The notes under the pieces were generated by a model, which saw only the letters and a list, made by a program, of their open reading frames with translations, was not told where the DNA came from and did no database searches. The position numbers and the translations under genes were made by a program. A DNA stretch of 64,000 bases from Thunnus maccoyii (taxonomy: Eukaryota > Chordata > Actinopteri > Scombriformes > Scombridae): assembly GCF_910596095.1 (NCBI RefSeq), contig NC_056533.1, positions 9,051,001 to 9,115,000 on the forward strand. Reading direction: 5' to 3'. Position 1 is the first letter of the stretch. Every line of letters begins with the position of its first letter. Positions 1 to 13,345 of this stretch are shown piece by piece.

Positions 1-2394
1 TAGCAACACCCCTACAAGGACTTCTGCACAGTTGCATCACTGTCTAATGGTGCCCATCAGTTAACATATTCCCAACTGCAGCATCAGTGGTTTTGTCCTT
101 TGGAGTAATGAGATGTTGTTAGCACACTCGCTCTCATAGAAAATACTGTAAACTAACCTCAGGTGTCTGGGGTGGTGAAGTTGTGAAGAACTGGAAAACA
201 AGGGACTCCAGCTCAACCATACTAACCGCCAATACCAATCAATCCTGAATTAAAGAGTGCAGTAAAAAGCAGCAGAGGTACACAGCAGGTCGATGTCCGA
301 GTTTGTTGCAGTTTGTTAAATACAGGATTTTTATTGGCCAGGGAATGCATTCTAAGATCTTATATTCCTTACTCTAATCATATTGCTCCACAGTAAAAAA
401 CAAACAAACAAACAAACAAACAAAAAAACATTACTGCAGACACACTCAGGGACATAGTTACAAACAAGGAAAATGTTTCTAATACTACATTACTGGTATG
501 GAATTAATAGTGCTAAGGTTTATTTTATACCTGCCAGCGGCAGAAATTACAAATTGTGTGTTTAACTGTGGCAATTTGCAGGTGCCTGAAAGATGACAGT
601 TGAGGTGATCAAAAGCTCACTCAAAAGCGGTGCAGGTCAGGTTGCAGTTAAAATTTGCTCCCAGTTGGGATTAAATTGTTGATCTGGACCAGAGTCTGCC
701 TATTGAGTACCCCTGCCCTATATGTTACTGTGCATGTTGTAAAGTAGACCTTCTAATGGTGTACACCATTGTACTTACAGGGGACTTGAGGTGACCTGAG
801 GTGGCATAGGTTTGTGTGGGTTGACACTGCTGTTGCACAGGGTGCTGTCATTGTCATGTCATTAAGGAGTGCAGTGAGTACAAAAGCTTTTTTATGGTGA
901 GGTACAGTAAATACTATAGTAAATACAGCTGAACCTAAAACCATGAGTGTCCATCTAACAGCCAATGAGGCAGATGATTGATTTTATGTCCTGTTACAGT
1001 GTAACTGTCAAGAACCTACAGCTTTGCTGCTCAGTAATGGTCATATTCTACTCAATAATATTAGAAAAGGTTCCCTTTATTCAAAAAATACCTACAGTAT
1101 AAGTTCTTACTTCCCAGATTGTTACCCTCATGTCTTGTTCCATTGACTGATACATACTGTACTGTTACACTGTTAGTACAACAAATTACACTGTAAATCT
1201 ACAGCGTTACCAACATTTTTATGTTACATTTAAGCCAGGGTTTACGGATGTTATGCTAATCCTTATTTTGAATATGAACTTTCAGTGACAACTATACTGT
1301 ATACTGTACTGCTACACCGTTCAATTACATTAACTGTACATTACTGTAAATTGAGAGTAATGACGCTGTATGTTGCAGGCTGTAATCTAAAATGTTACCA
1401 AAATTCTCACAATTTCTTAAAAGAAATAACTATCCTGGAAAACTTTAATTTTTACATTTTTTAATGAAAAAAATATCACTTGATCACATCAGTGGTAAGG
1501 TATCACTGATGCTGTTTGTATTATTAAACTGCACTTGGTTGTAAGTAGTAGTGTAAAATATAACAGAGCATAACAGAGGTAAGTTACTAACTGGATTTAA
1601 AGATTTTCAAGCTTTTTCACACTTGCAAAAAGGTTAACTCTAAGGTTAAATATAAAATCAGTAAAAAAAAGAGAGAGATGTTGAGTGCTAACAGCAGCTG
1701 ACGTGCATCTCATCTCGGTTTGCAAGGTGATGTAGGCCGATGAATAATTGAAACTGTGGATGTACAGCCACAAAGTGTAGCACTGGGCCGGCTGTGATAG
1801 AGCCTGGCTGAACAAACCGAGAACAGCAGGAGTGTTTTAGCAGGCTGGCTGCCGCTCTGTGATGCCACCTCTAGTCTGGCAGGGACAGATCGCTGTGTAA
1901 CGAGCCTCATTAGAACACAACTCCATCGACACATCAAAGCCTTCCCTTTTTATACTAGGAGTGGGATCACAATCCTTGGGATATTTCAGCACCTACTCCA
2001 TCCCCAAACCTTCACATCTCCCTCTCTGAGAGCAGGAGGAGGCAAAGTCAAAGTTTTGGGTCATTTTCAGATCTCTGCTGCTGAGTAGCGGAGGCGGCGC
2101 TGATTAATACAGAATTATGATAATGATCTGGAGGATAGGGAAAGGGCAGATGAGGCTTCTTATTATCTTTACAGCTCAGGTGACGATGGATCTGGGCTCT
2201 GCTGCTCTCTGACATTGGGAGGGGACACAGACAGACGTTTTCATTTTGTCAAGTCAGCAGGCCCCAAATCAGGAGGATGTTTTTTTTCTTTTTCCAGGCC
2301 GCCGCCGTCCGTTTTTTGGTCAGGGCATTCATGCTGGGTTGTAAATACCTCAGGGAGGAGAGTGTGACCTCGTTTCCACCTGATCTCCCCCAAA
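1..2394. other. Intergenic or intronic DNA, no gene seen
   Basis: No open frame in this stretch resembles a known protein; the longest are 70-75 codons without supporting motifs. Around 900-1380 the motif ACTGTA and its complement occur unusually often, which may be a decayed repeat. The segment 1940-2260 has a more even base composition than its surroundings and is discussed as a possible regulatory element. The rest is AT-rich sequence in which I see nothing. Confidence 0.6.
394..429. repeat. Simple repeat (CAAA)n
   Basis: Seven or so CAAA units with A-rich ends. It is an ordinary microsatellite with no neighbouring element tail that I can identify. Confidence 0.9.
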
Positions 2395-2458
2395 TACACA
2401 CACACGCATACACGCATGCACACACACACGTGCACGTGCGCGCACACACACACACACC
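2395..2458. repeat. Imperfect CA/CG-containing microsatellite
   Basis: A run of alternating purine and pyrimidine: CA units interrupted by CGCATA, GTGCACGTGCGCG and similar. The alternating composition gives misleading open frames on both strands here. Such tracts can adopt Z-form DNA, but nothing in the sequence shows that this one does. Confidence 0.9.
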
Positions 2459-4098
2459 TCCTCCTCTGTTCTGCATTACTCTAATTGGAGCGCAGGGTAT
2501 GCAGGCATTGCCAGACACCCCCTTCTCTCTCTGCCTGTCTTGATCAGTCTCTCTCCCTCCTTCCATGTCAAAGTCACATTTTTGTCTCTCTGTCATGTCT
2601 CTGTCTCTCTTTTTCTGTCAGTTTTCAGTTGAACTGAACTGAATTCAAGTTAACAAGCTGATTTATCTAGCAATTTGTTTAAGATTTTTGTAGGATTTTG
2701 TAGAGGTGGTTGCTCATGGTGGATATTTATTTGTGACACAGCTTCTTTTCACATAGGTTGGAGATGATGCTTAACAACTGAAAGTCAACCAGATGGATTT
2801 TCTTCCTCTAAACAATCACTATTTTGTCAGGGACCACACTTTTATATTTCATGTATCCATGATCGTTTATTAATGAAAACCAAGTTCAACAAAAAACAGC
2901 TGTAATATTTTGATGAAGGTCCTAAACATCACTGCCAACTTTGTAAGGTAATCAAACCACCTTGGTCACCCAATTAATTTTTTGGACCGATAGGCAAGGT
3001 TCCACAGTACATATCAAAACACTTAAACCCTCAAATATTTGAGGAAAAAGGAATTTAAAGGAATTTAATAATTGTGACTACACATCTGACTACACATCTT
3101 TTGTCTCTCCACTCCAGTTACTCCTGCGTCTCCTTTCTCTTCTCTCTCTGCTCAAACTGTCAAACCTTTTTTGGCACTTCTGGATAAGGTGAAAATGATT
3201 GAAAACCAAGCAAACAGCTATCTCCAGCATCCAGGCATACACACCACACTCAGTACAAACTTTCCTATGTACTACAGAAAATATTAGAGGGAACACTATT
3301 TATGGAAACTCTTAAGTACTACCTCAACCACCAGAATCCAGGGATGCTCTACATAACATAATTAACAGTGCACATACGAGATATATTTCACAAGTTCAAT
3401 TTGTGCTGTGGTCAGACACTACTCATTTCCAGATGGAAAACTGAGGAAAAAGGGTCAAAAGGATCCTCTCATGCAACACTAAATTAAGAGCAATTTGTTG
3501 AACATTTGTTTCTTGCCTCAAGTCCACTGCATGACACATCACATACATGGTTTAACAGTGGGAAGTCAGTCAGTAAAAGTCTCATTGACTCAAACATTGT
3601 GTTTTTGCTGAATTTCTTAAGCTAATTGTAATCATCATATAGGACCACTAAGTTCACCAGAACCCCTCCCCCCCAAAAAAAACTTCCCCTGGGGAAATCA
3701 TATTGCAAATGGTCAAGGAAAGTAGTTAATTATTGCTATCACTGGTCATGTTTTATTTTATCTTGTATTTATCCCTTTTAGATGTCAAAACATATTCCTA
3801 GAATATATTTAGAATTTTTCACAAAATGAACTAAACAGGTCTGCTGCCCGTTTTTGTCATATTTTTACATCATATACCACAGGAAAGCTACAGGACTTAC
3901 AAATTGGCACATGGCATCACATAGGAAATTGTGAGAAAATAGCAAGTACATTGTACTGAAATATGTCAATGTGAAGCCCCTTGAAACTGTAGCTGTTCTT
4001 CTTTAACCCAGATTGACCAAGCCAGCCTTGGTGTTTGAACCTGCAACCATGTAGTGTAATTTTTCCGAAGCCTTTCATAAGGCTCATGCTTATTAACC
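2459..4098. other. No gene seen
   Basis: A pyrimidine-rich patch (TCTC-type) at about 2520-2620 and a short poly-C/poly-A tract near 3667-3681 are the only compositional features. No coding motif, RNA gene or element end is recognised. Confidence 0.55.
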
Positions 4099-4746
4099 CC
4101 CTTTACACCTTGCATCAAAATGCGTTTTGGGTGATCAGATTGTAGTTGGATAGTACTTGACCACATGAAAGTACAGGTGTAAATGCACCCAAGATGCACT
4201 GAGGACGGATTGTGATCTGATTGGCCAAACCACCTCTGGAGGTGGTCAGGGATGCATTGTGACCACATTGAACACAAGTGTAAATGCAATTACGTTGTCA
4301 ATCCACATACAACAACTACATGGGCAGAAATACGTAATTGCGCATGACTGTTCCAAACCAGAAAGGTAGCAGCCATTAGCCAGTCAGCGAGCTAAGCTAC
4401 TAGCAAGGAAGCAGCAAGAAAGCTATGGACATTCAAGACATTTGTGGATGGAGTCAAGATGGGACCAAGTGTAGGCTTCTTCCCCTGCTTTGAAAAGCAA
4501 GCAAAAGTCCATACAATAGCGCAGATGGCTACCATCTTTACTTTTGTTGTTGTTTTTTGGACCTGTGCAAACAAGAGGAGGATGTGATGTTTGGTTGTTC
4601 GAGCTGGACAGAGTAATCAGATCTCAGTGTGGACACTGGAGACACATATTAATACCAGGTAAATGTAAATGTGAATGTAATCAGGTTAAATCATATTCTA
4701 GTTACAATCTCGATGCGAGACTGATTTTAATGCAAGGTGTTAAGGG
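4099..4746. mobile_element. Non-autonomous DNA element with terminal inverted repeats
   Basis: The ends are inverted repeats: CCCTTTACACCTTGCATCAA at 4099-4118 is matched on the opposite strand by CCCTTAACACCTTGCATTAA at 4746-4727. Looser complementarity continues inward, with GATTGTAGTTGGATA near 4138 against GATTGTAACTAGAATA. The interior carries no transposase; open frames here are short and unrecognised. The type of end (TTTACACCTNGCATNAA) is one I know as a frequent teleost repeat, but I cannot assign the superfamily because no target duplication is clear. Length is about 650 bp. Confidence 0.65.
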
Positions 4747-7480
4747 ACTAACTGTTACAGTAATAGCTGATAGTTGATCATTTTGTAGTTTATCCTAAGG
4801 TCCAGTCCAGCTTTCTCAATCAAAACTGCAGATGGGTCATTCTTTTGGAATGAAGGTCTTAATACTTTTGACTTCTGTTAAACACATTTAAATGAGTGAT
4901 CAGGTCAGTGTCCTTCTCAGGTAGCCTAATTGTAGACACTTTAAACCAGACATTTTAAACATTTGGCTAACTTGTCATATGGCATTGCAGTGTGTAGTGC
5001 AGGTAAAGACTCCAATTTCAGTGTGTGTTAGTGGTGGGATGGGAAAATATGTCAGCTAATAGCATTACAGTCACTATTGTTTTAAACTACTGAGAACTTA
5101 CAGAGATTTTGGGTGTGCAATATCAGCAATATCACAGTCAAACATGAAAAGGGAAAAAAAAATTGAAAAAAAAATCCACAGTGACATATGCATCATGTAA
5201 TGCATAAATTTAAAAGTATTAAATTTAAGTAATTCAATTAATCATTAAATACAATTGATAACTAAAACAATGAAAAATTCTGCAAAACAAAATTAACTTT
5301 TTTAATGATCAAGAAGATCCTCTCCGCTCTGTCTCACGTCTCTCCCCCTCTCTTTCCAGATGAAAGTAGTTGCTGTAGTCATTCCACTGCTGTTTAATGA
5401 ACATATTTCCAGTCCACCCACATGCTTATTCAGAGCCACCCACATCAAAGAACCTAGGAGGAACCTTGACTGGTGCTGTGATGAAGACGAGGACTACTGC
5501 TCTGTTATTCCAGCACTGCCTTGGGCTTCAGCTTCAGTGCCTGGGAGTTCCTCCACTTAATGTCCTTCTTTCTGACAGTGCAGAGCTCCTCGGCCATGAT
5601 TAAGATGGTGTGCTAACATTTTTAGACGCTCAGAAAATAAAAACTTCAAAACTAGAGGTCAAGTAAATATAGGTAGTTGAGATGTCTGGTCCTGGTTTAT
5701 AGAAACATGTCTCTATTGAGGCAGAACCTTTACCTTGAACAAAAGTACACTGTGCATAGATGTAAAGCTGATATAAAATATGTACACACCCACTCCAATT
5801 TTCTTGTTTTCAACGTTCTGATGCCTTACTTACTATGAACCCCCCAATGCTGTTCTCCACTACCTTCAAGTTTTAACCTGTGACATTTTCATATCAATAC
5901 CAGGTACCTCTCTGGTGCACAGAAACAGCAACACAAATTTAATGGGAATAAGCAGAGGAAGTGAACTGAGTAGTTAAGCATGAAGTGAAGGCCATACCTG
6001 GCTTCATGAAGGTGAGCTCTAAGAACTTAACTATATCAACAGATGTCCCATGGAAAAAAGTAATGGATTAATCACACAGCATGCTCATTAAGCATGCTAA
6101 AAAGGAAGGTGACTATCTCAGAGCTAAAACCACACTGTTACATAGCGATTGCCTTTCCAAGATGAGAAGCACTTAAAAACTAGAAGGGACTGAAGAAGCT
6201 GCAGATGCTGCTCTTATTCAGCTCAAGACAGTCTGATTATACTCAGCTCAATCACTAGAAACATAAAACATTAACTCCAAACTGACCTTTGTAGTCACAA
6301 GCCTGCCTATGCTGATTTTTCTTTTTGCTTGTGAATTAATACTGATCTGATGAAATGAATTCTTGCACATTTAACACGTACTGTGCTGGTTTCTGTGCCA
6401 TCTTGTGAGTTTGCTGTGGATATGATGGCTGTCAGAAATGTCATCAGCAGAGCTCAGGATTTTAAGTGAGGAGGTGGTGGGAAACTCACACGTTCCTCAG
6501 GAATCTGTCATGTTTGGTGCTGATTTCAGAAATAGAAATAAAATACCACCTGACTAAAGCACCAGAAGGGCAGATGGCATTTTTCATGAATCACCTTTCC
6601 AACATGTTCATGACCAGATGGTCTGGTGGCACCAAAAAATCCACAACAGAAATGGTAAAACTGAACTACTGTGATTCTTATGAATTTCAAAATATTACAT
6701 GGCCAATTAAACCTTTTACAGTAACATGAGTGCAGCCTGTCTGTATCTCAAACAGTTAGTGGGAATGCAAAAGGGGATCCAAGAAAGATGAGCTACAAAG
6801 TAAATACAATAGAAGACGCCTTTGTCACCGACACTGTGCTGTTTTCACTTGGGAACTGATCAGTTAATCACTGATACATCTGTCTTAGATGTTTTGCAGA
6901 TCATTTCAGATATCAGCTTGTCAGCTGTCTACTCAGTTAATGACTACTACTCCTGTTAAGCACATCTGGTTTGAACACTGTCAGATGCAGCGTATCTTGT
7001 ACAAGACAGCAGAGTTCCATGCTTGCATTCACTTCAGTTGCTTTGCTAATTAGCTTCATGGATAGTTAGTGAGCTAATAAAGCCAAAACCTACTGCTTGT
7101 TCAGGTTACCTGAAGAAACTCCAACTACAACTGACTGAGTGTTGTAGACTACAGGTTCAGAGACGGTGGGGTTAAAGTGCATGATCCCGTCCAGAGTGTT
7201 TGTCCTCCATATTGTTAATTTTATAACTAAGATTAAAAACAAAATCAAAATCTGGCTGCTTGTATCTCCACAAAAGCTCACTAATCAACTTGTTATATCT
7301 TGTTTGTTACAAGAACCTGGTTCCCCCCTGCTTCTAGTCTTTCTGCTAAGCTAAGCTAACTGTCTGCTAGCTCTAGTTTCATATTACTGTCAAAATATGT
7401 CAGTGGTATCAGTCTAAAGCAAAACTAAACAAAACTAAAGCAAAATACCATATTTCCCAAAATGTCATTATTTCCTTCAA
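4747..7480. other. No gene seen
   Basis: Two overlapping frames of 66 and 68 codons at 5360-5603 and one of 87 codons at 6466-6729 show no family motif, no repeat homology and no convincing splice pattern, so I do not call them. A short palindrome, AGCATGCT repeated around CATTA, occurs near 6078-6098. Confidence 0.5.
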
Positions 7481-7735
7481 AGAAGACATATTATGCACAT
7501 TTTCAGGGTCTAAATTTTTGATCTTGGGTTCTACTGGAATATCTTTGCATGATTTACAGTTCAATTAACTCCTTATTAACTCATTCTGACCCTTTAATGC
7601 TGCTCCTCAGTTCAGCCTCTGTCTGAAACAGGCTGTTTTAGCTCCGGACTCTTTAAGGCCCCCCTCCCGATCAGCCCACTCTATTCTGGTTGGCCAGCTC
7701 TTGGAAGCTGCGCTACGGCAGACTTCCGCCAGGTC
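7481..7735 (+). mobile_element. Partial piggyBac-type MITE (second family member)
   Basis: This segment matches the reverse complement of the element at 41,034-41,905. Shared landmarks in order are an end resembling AGAAGACATATTATGCAC, TTTCAGGGTCTAAATTTTTG, then CTCTTTAAGGCCCCCCTCCC and TTGGCCAGCTC. The left end is preceded by TTCAA, a possible decayed TTAA target. The right half and right terminal repeat are missing or too diverged to see. It encodes nothing. Confidence 0.75.
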
Positions 7736-10700
7736 CAAAGGCACCGTCTACTTGTTCTTGTTCTTTACTCAAATTCTCAACTTCTCAAATACATCTGCAC
7801 ATGTTTGAGCCCGAATCTGATCTGCAATATGAGAGTGGACAACACAAACAACACATGGAAAAACCTTAGCAACAACCTTAGCAAAAAAAAGGTTACACAA
7901 TGGACGGCCATTTAAGGGCAGGTACAAAAGGTAGAAAAAAACCGTTGCAAATGAAATGAAATGAAACAAAGCAGGTCGAAGCCTGGGTATTTGACTTGCA
8001 GGAAGCATTTTTACATAGGTTAACCTCAAGTTTTGGACCAACTTAGACCATGTTTAACATAAATGCCCAACATCATAACAGTTTATATATGACACAAAAA
8101 GACAAAAACCTAGCCAAGGACAGTCTGAAACTCCATTAGCTGTCATCCTCTGGTCTGCTGACAATTGCTGATACCCACGAGCAATGCGTCAAGTGCCTCA
8201 GCACCAAGCACACGTGTACTGGACAAGCTAGAATGCTCTCTCTGCAGTGAGGCACCAGCAGTGTTACAAGTATTTTGGTTACTCCCTGGAGCTGTAGTTA
8301 GAACATGAAGATAGTGACAACCTTCTATGCCAGAAAGGGTGGATCAGGACCACCCCTGACAGAGGAGGATGACCACCCTCTGAAAGACACAGACAATGAT
8401 GCTCTCTTGTCCATTTCTGCTCAGGCGAAGTTATATTACTCCAGCTTCTCCTCTGATAAGACATGATTTTCCCTGCTACTGCAGACTACAGGAGCTGTAG
8501 ACTGTGATAAAAGCACCTGCAAGTCATTTTCCTGCCAACCTCCATGCCCTAGCTGTTGATAGAGGAGGCCTAAAGACAGGTGACAGGAGGGACACCTGTC
8601 TTTTGTTATCCCATCCCGACTAACATATGGGAGTGGTTGGAACTCCTGAAACTGTATTTATGTTTTATTCTTGAGGCATTCTGGTGGTCCTGCCATGTAG
8701 GGTTTATTTTGATTTAGAGTCTTAGTTTGGGATAGAAATCTGTGATTTCAAGGTTTGCAAAAGGTAAGGTTTGTAGTATAAATGGATTTGATTTGATTAA
8801 CAGTCAAATACATAAATACAAATTTGTCTAGTGTTGTTATAAAGGAGATTACTGATCTTTCCTTCAACCTGTATGTTGAATTGGTTGGGTAGTACAAGGT
8901 GTCCCCCAGGAAATTGGTTTGAAAATATGGTTATCGGCCCTCTCATTAAATACAAGGCCGTTGCTGTTGCTACTCCATTTGTAGATATTTGGGAAACAAG
9001 ATCCTGCAAAACAACATTACAATATTTTGTAATATCTGTTTACCCTTGTTGAGGAAATATCCTGCTATACAGTATATGAACCGATAATTAATAGAGGTTT
9101 ATTACTACTGATGAATAGGTCGATTGCTAGTTAGCTAACAAGCAGCTAGCTTGGTTAGCTAGCAGGTTGCCCCGTAAATAGATCTCTATGCAGTTAGCAG
9201 AAAAATAGCTAAACCAGATGGCTGCTTATGTATTCACTTTTGGTTGGACTGAGTGTTTGAAATGATTTATGTAAAATGTAAATTTATTTGAAAAGCTTTA
9301 AGAGGCTTGCACCGCTCAGCCCAGTATACGTTCTTTCAGAGTCGCATTTAAAACTCAGCAACAAAAGTGGTAAGCACAAAATGGCTATGAGACTAAGACC
9401 CAGGTTGAAAATGGCAATCAACTATCAAATGCTGCAGCAAACTGAAACTAGAAGTTTACAAAGCTCACTTTGACTGTAGCTAACTATCCTCTGTCTGGGT
9501 CTGCTATTTCTGGCTTTGTATGTGTGATAGGAGGCGCGGGCATGGACAGATGCACAGTAGTTGCACTCTTTTCAATTCATATTCTACTAAAGGGTTATTA
9601 TAGTGGGGGAAGTACCACTGCAAAGCAATGAGATATTTCCTTTATGTGTGAGAAGATAAGGCAATGATGCTGATATTCAAAGATTTTAATTTTGTTGCCA
9701 CTCTTCTTGTCTAGCCATTGAAAATTATTCAGTGAGCGTTCAGTGACAGGACTCTTAATTTGTGTAGGAGCTTCTTAATGTTTGGATTATTCCTCCCACC
9801 TCACATCTCAGAGGAGAAGCATAATTAAGCAAGTTGCTGCACACAGTACATGCAAAACTGCACGTTGTACCTGTGCAATTGTGTAATTAAATTTTAAAAC
9901 TTGACACTTGCTTGACACAAATCGGTAGCACAAGGTAACTCTGGTTGTAATAATGCTCGATTACAAATAGAGCGTTTTCTAGTGAAAAAATAAAAGCCTG
10001 TAATAAACCTGTAGAGCCAGACACTAACACTGTTCGGAGAATGGGTTCAATTTTCTGTACATGATGGGGAAAACAAGGCAGTAAAACTGTGAGAGTTATG
10101 GACCAGTTCCATAGTGACCTGTATACAGTCATATTTAAAACATTCATTTTGTGGTTAATGGAAAGATGGGTGAACCATGACTTATAGCTGGTGACCATGA
10201 TGTTTTGTCCTGCCATGCTAGATGCCAACAAAGGTGAGGTGAGATCACCTATCCAGGAACACACATACACATCCATACTCTTACACAGTGCAGAATTTCT
10301 GATTCCTTGGAGTCTTAATTTGGTTATTATATTTCTTTTTTATGATCTCTTGATATATAGTCTATCATTTTTGTTTAAATTTGTGTTCCTTGGTCTCTAT
10401 AAAGCAAATGTTTTGGCAACCTGAAAGTGCTCCTTAGTTTGATGCACAGGCAGGTTCCAATGACCTAACATGGCAGTGAAGTTCATTTTTTGACAACACA
10501 GTAGCTGATAGAAACATATATGAACTAAACTTGAGGGCAAAAGACTGAGAGACTTATGTATTCCCACTGCAATCAGAATTCCTTATTAGCACTCTGGACA
10601 ATGTAGCCAGCTGTGCCTGTATAACAACTTTGTATTTTACACAAATTACAGACATCTGGTAGGGATTTGTAATGTCAATTGAACAACAGCGGACAAACAA

Positions 10701-10840
10701 TATCAAGATCTGATATTGTCCTGGATTTAACCTCAGAGCTGTGCAGGGTTTGCATGAACAATCACCTCCATACAGTTTTAAAGCTCTCTCACCATTTCAG
10801 TTATCAGATGGATTTTGGTCTTAGAACTGTGTTTACTTTC

Positions 10841-10842
<2 letters not shown>
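7736..10842. other. No gene seen
   Basis: Open frames at 7769-8041 (minus, 90 codons) and 9887-10,276 (minus, 129 codons) have no recognisable domain. GCTAGC/TTAGCT-rich sequence at 9125-9165 is a short compositional oddity. Nothing else is supported. Confidence 0.5.
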
Positions 10843-10875
<33 letters not shown>

Positions 10876-10909
10876 ATGCATGTGTGTGTGTGCGTGTGCG
10901 CACGTGTAC
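10843..10909. repeat. TG/CA microsatellite
   Basis: (TG)n runs for about 32 bp, followed by an imperfect tail with GCATGCATG and GCGCACG. It generates artificial cysteine/valine-rich frames. Confidence 0.95.
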
Positions 10910-12232
10910 ATGAGTCCATGAAGGTTGAAATTAGCTGCCTGAAAAATATGATTTCAATCACATTGTGTTGAAATTAAACCAGTGTTTGAACCTCTATATG
11001 TGTCTGTGAGTCCCTCATTAACATCTGTATTCCTGGACCTGCAGAACAACTTGTTTTGTTTTAGCCTTTGGACCGATGGCGTCCGATAGTACTGCAATCT
11101 TCTAGGCTGCATATTAGTAGCTGAGCTGATAACATCCACTGACACAGTCACCATGGCCTAAGTAATGACATTCACAAAAAGCCAAGCCCTCTGCACTCTC
11201 CCCTCACTTATCAGGCATGCATTAAAGTAGTTTCCAAGTACTTTTCAATGATGGTGCAAATTGGAGTTGTGAGGTCTCTGTGTGTGAGTCAGCAGTGCTG
11301 TGTGCACTTTAGCCCGAGCCAGTCCTACTGAGTTGGCTGCCATACAATCCCTCCTAATATAATAGAAACCAATTAACTGAGTGGGTGGCTTTACCCAAAT
11401 CTTGATTTAAAATGGAGCTTTATTAAAAAGAGTTACAATGTGGCAGCATGCTTAACCTGACTTGTGGCAGAGATATGATAAGGAATGTAATCCCTGAGGC
11501 GAGAGCTGATTAGCTTATCCAGTCAGAGTCACAGCTAGTGCAGAATGAAAATGGCTGCCATCTTGGGAAAAATAAAACGTTATTTAAAGTCTTCACAAAT
11601 TTTTTTTGTTTTGTTTTTTAGAGACACGGAGAAAGACAGGCATAGTGGGAGAGAGACAGAATTCAGCTGAATGATAAGTCATTATTAATTCATAACTGTC
11701 CGTTGTGACTTTCACCTGATTTCTCTCCTAAAAGCACAACAGGTTCCAGCCTACAAATCTGTGAATGGCTCCCTTTTATATAACCTCTTCTTTATAAGCA
11801 GTGCTGATCAACCAGGACTTGACCAGCAGCAGTAGAGTTCAACGGGGCTCCACATGGACTCTTTTCACTAAGGTTAACCCATATGCTCACTGCATACTTG
11901 TCAACATTGGGCTTTGAAAATAAGGGAGATATTCCAATTTTTACATTATGAAAAGGGTTTCCTCTTTTGGCTCTGGAGATCTTCACCTGGTGCCTGTACT
12001 GCCTGCCCTGCTGTAATGGAATGAACTGTTAGTGTATTTTCTCTGGCTTCTTGCGCACACTTTAGTTTAACTGACCTAGCATGGTCAACATCATTTTTCC
12101 CACCATGACCAATACTAAAGCCCAGTTACTGATGTCAACAACCTTGTAACAGCTTAAGAAAACTTCATGTTAACATTGTGTGTAGTGTTAGTACCTGTGA
12201 AGTATTAAAAGATCTGTATATCCTTTTATAGC
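10910..12232. other. No gene seen
   Basis: Unique-looking AT-rich DNA. No coding motif, repeat end or RNA gene is recognised. Confidence 0.5.
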
Positions 12233-13345
12233 AGGTTTCAATCTTGTGCTTTGACTTTTGTGAGTGGGGATGCCCTTTAAGTTATATTTGGATAGCCGAC
12301 TGTGCCTTTAAAAATATTTACCAGAACAGTAATTCATCTAGATACAAGTGTAAGTTCCTTACCAGCTTTGAATTTGTGTCACTCCATCACCTGACACCTG
12401 GGCTGCTTCATGTTTCTCTTTCCTCACTAAACTTTTTCTTTCAGTCATAGACTGTAAAAAAAAAAAAAAAAATGGGCGTAGTCACTGTGACGTCACCCAC
12501 TGGTTTGAGGACTGCCGTTTTGATTTGATTGTCACCATCTTTGATTTTTGGAGCCAGAAGTGACCATATTTTAATGAGAAGATGGAGCTGACCCCAATGT
12601 TAGCTGCTAACTTGGTTAGCATGGTGCATTTACAGGCTATGGTTAACTGTGATAATGCTAATGCTAATTTTCGCTAGTAAAAAACAGGCCTAAAACCATT
12701 AAAACAAAATGAACTTACATACTACTTGGGAAATAGGGTCATTTTTTCATAGACGTCCATAAAATTGGACTTCTTTTTTGCAACCAGTGGAGTCACCCCC
12801 TGCTGGCCATTAGAGAGAATGCAGGTTTAAGGCATTTCCGCATTGGCTTCACTTTTTGGACTGGGAGTTACCCACTCGGTATGGTGTTAATTACAGTAAT
12901 TGTGTACACATGACACACAGTGGGAATGCATCAGCAGTCAAGCCATCCAAACTTTTTGCTAGCTACTTACTTTGTGGTCCTTTGTCTGACATTATTATCT
13001 GATGATGCACATGTCAGTTAATGTCATATATGTTCCTCTGAACTCTGATTCATTCGTCTGTCCCATAAAAGTGGCTCCAGTCTGCCTGCAAGCTTCAGCA
13101 CAGAGGGTTTGTTTTTTTTAACACGGTTGGTGGTTTTTTGTTGCTCCTTGTTAACAGTAAGGGCTGCCTAAGTGTCTCATACGAAGATACAATGTTCAAA
13201 TGGAAAACAAAACAAGCGCTCCTAGAAGCTACAACAGAAACTGCAATAAGAGGCCAGTTTCAGCCACTAACAGATGTAAAGTGATGGAAGTTTGCGCAGG
13301 TTGGACTGCATAAATGCTATTTCAGAATTTGAGAGATGGGTAAAT
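12233..13345 (+). repeat. Local segmental duplication, copy A
   Basis: This stretch and 14,065-14,998 share an ordered series of near-identical blocks: CAGGTTTCAANCTTGT at the left, then AATATTTACC, TCTAGATACA, ACTTTTTCTTTCA, GGNGTTAATTACAG, CTTACTTTGTGGTCCTTT, GATTCATTCGTCTGTC, AGATACAATG or GGATACAATG, TTCAAATGGAAAACAAAAC and TATTTCAGAATTTGAGAG. The offset is about 1.7-1.8 kb. Copy A contains an extra element (12,459-12,880) that copy B lacks. No intact protein is shared. Confidence 0.85.
12459..12880 (+). mobile_element. Dispersed non-autonomous repeat
   Basis: Begins after an A-tract with GGGCGTAGTCACTGTGACGT and ends with GCATTTCCGCATTGGCTTCA. The wording (GTGACGTCACCCACTGGTTT, ACCAGTGGAGTCACCCCCTG, GCAGGTTTAAGGCATTTCCG) matches a repeat I know to be common in teleost genomes, although I cannot name its class. 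It interrupts copy A of the local duplication and is absent from copy B, which supports its being an insertion. No coding content. Confidence 0.65.

Noticed and set aside
2249..2596. 115-codon minus frame
   Set aside because: It crosses an imperfect CA/GT microsatellite; the cysteine/valine run is repeat translation.
5360..5603. Small exon after a pyrimidine tract and CCAG
   Set aside because: Acceptor-like signal only; the two overlapping frames have no similarity or donor consistent with an exon.
9887..10276. 129-codon minus frame
   Set aside because: No motif, no repeat homology, AT-rich codon composition typical of chance; no splice context.
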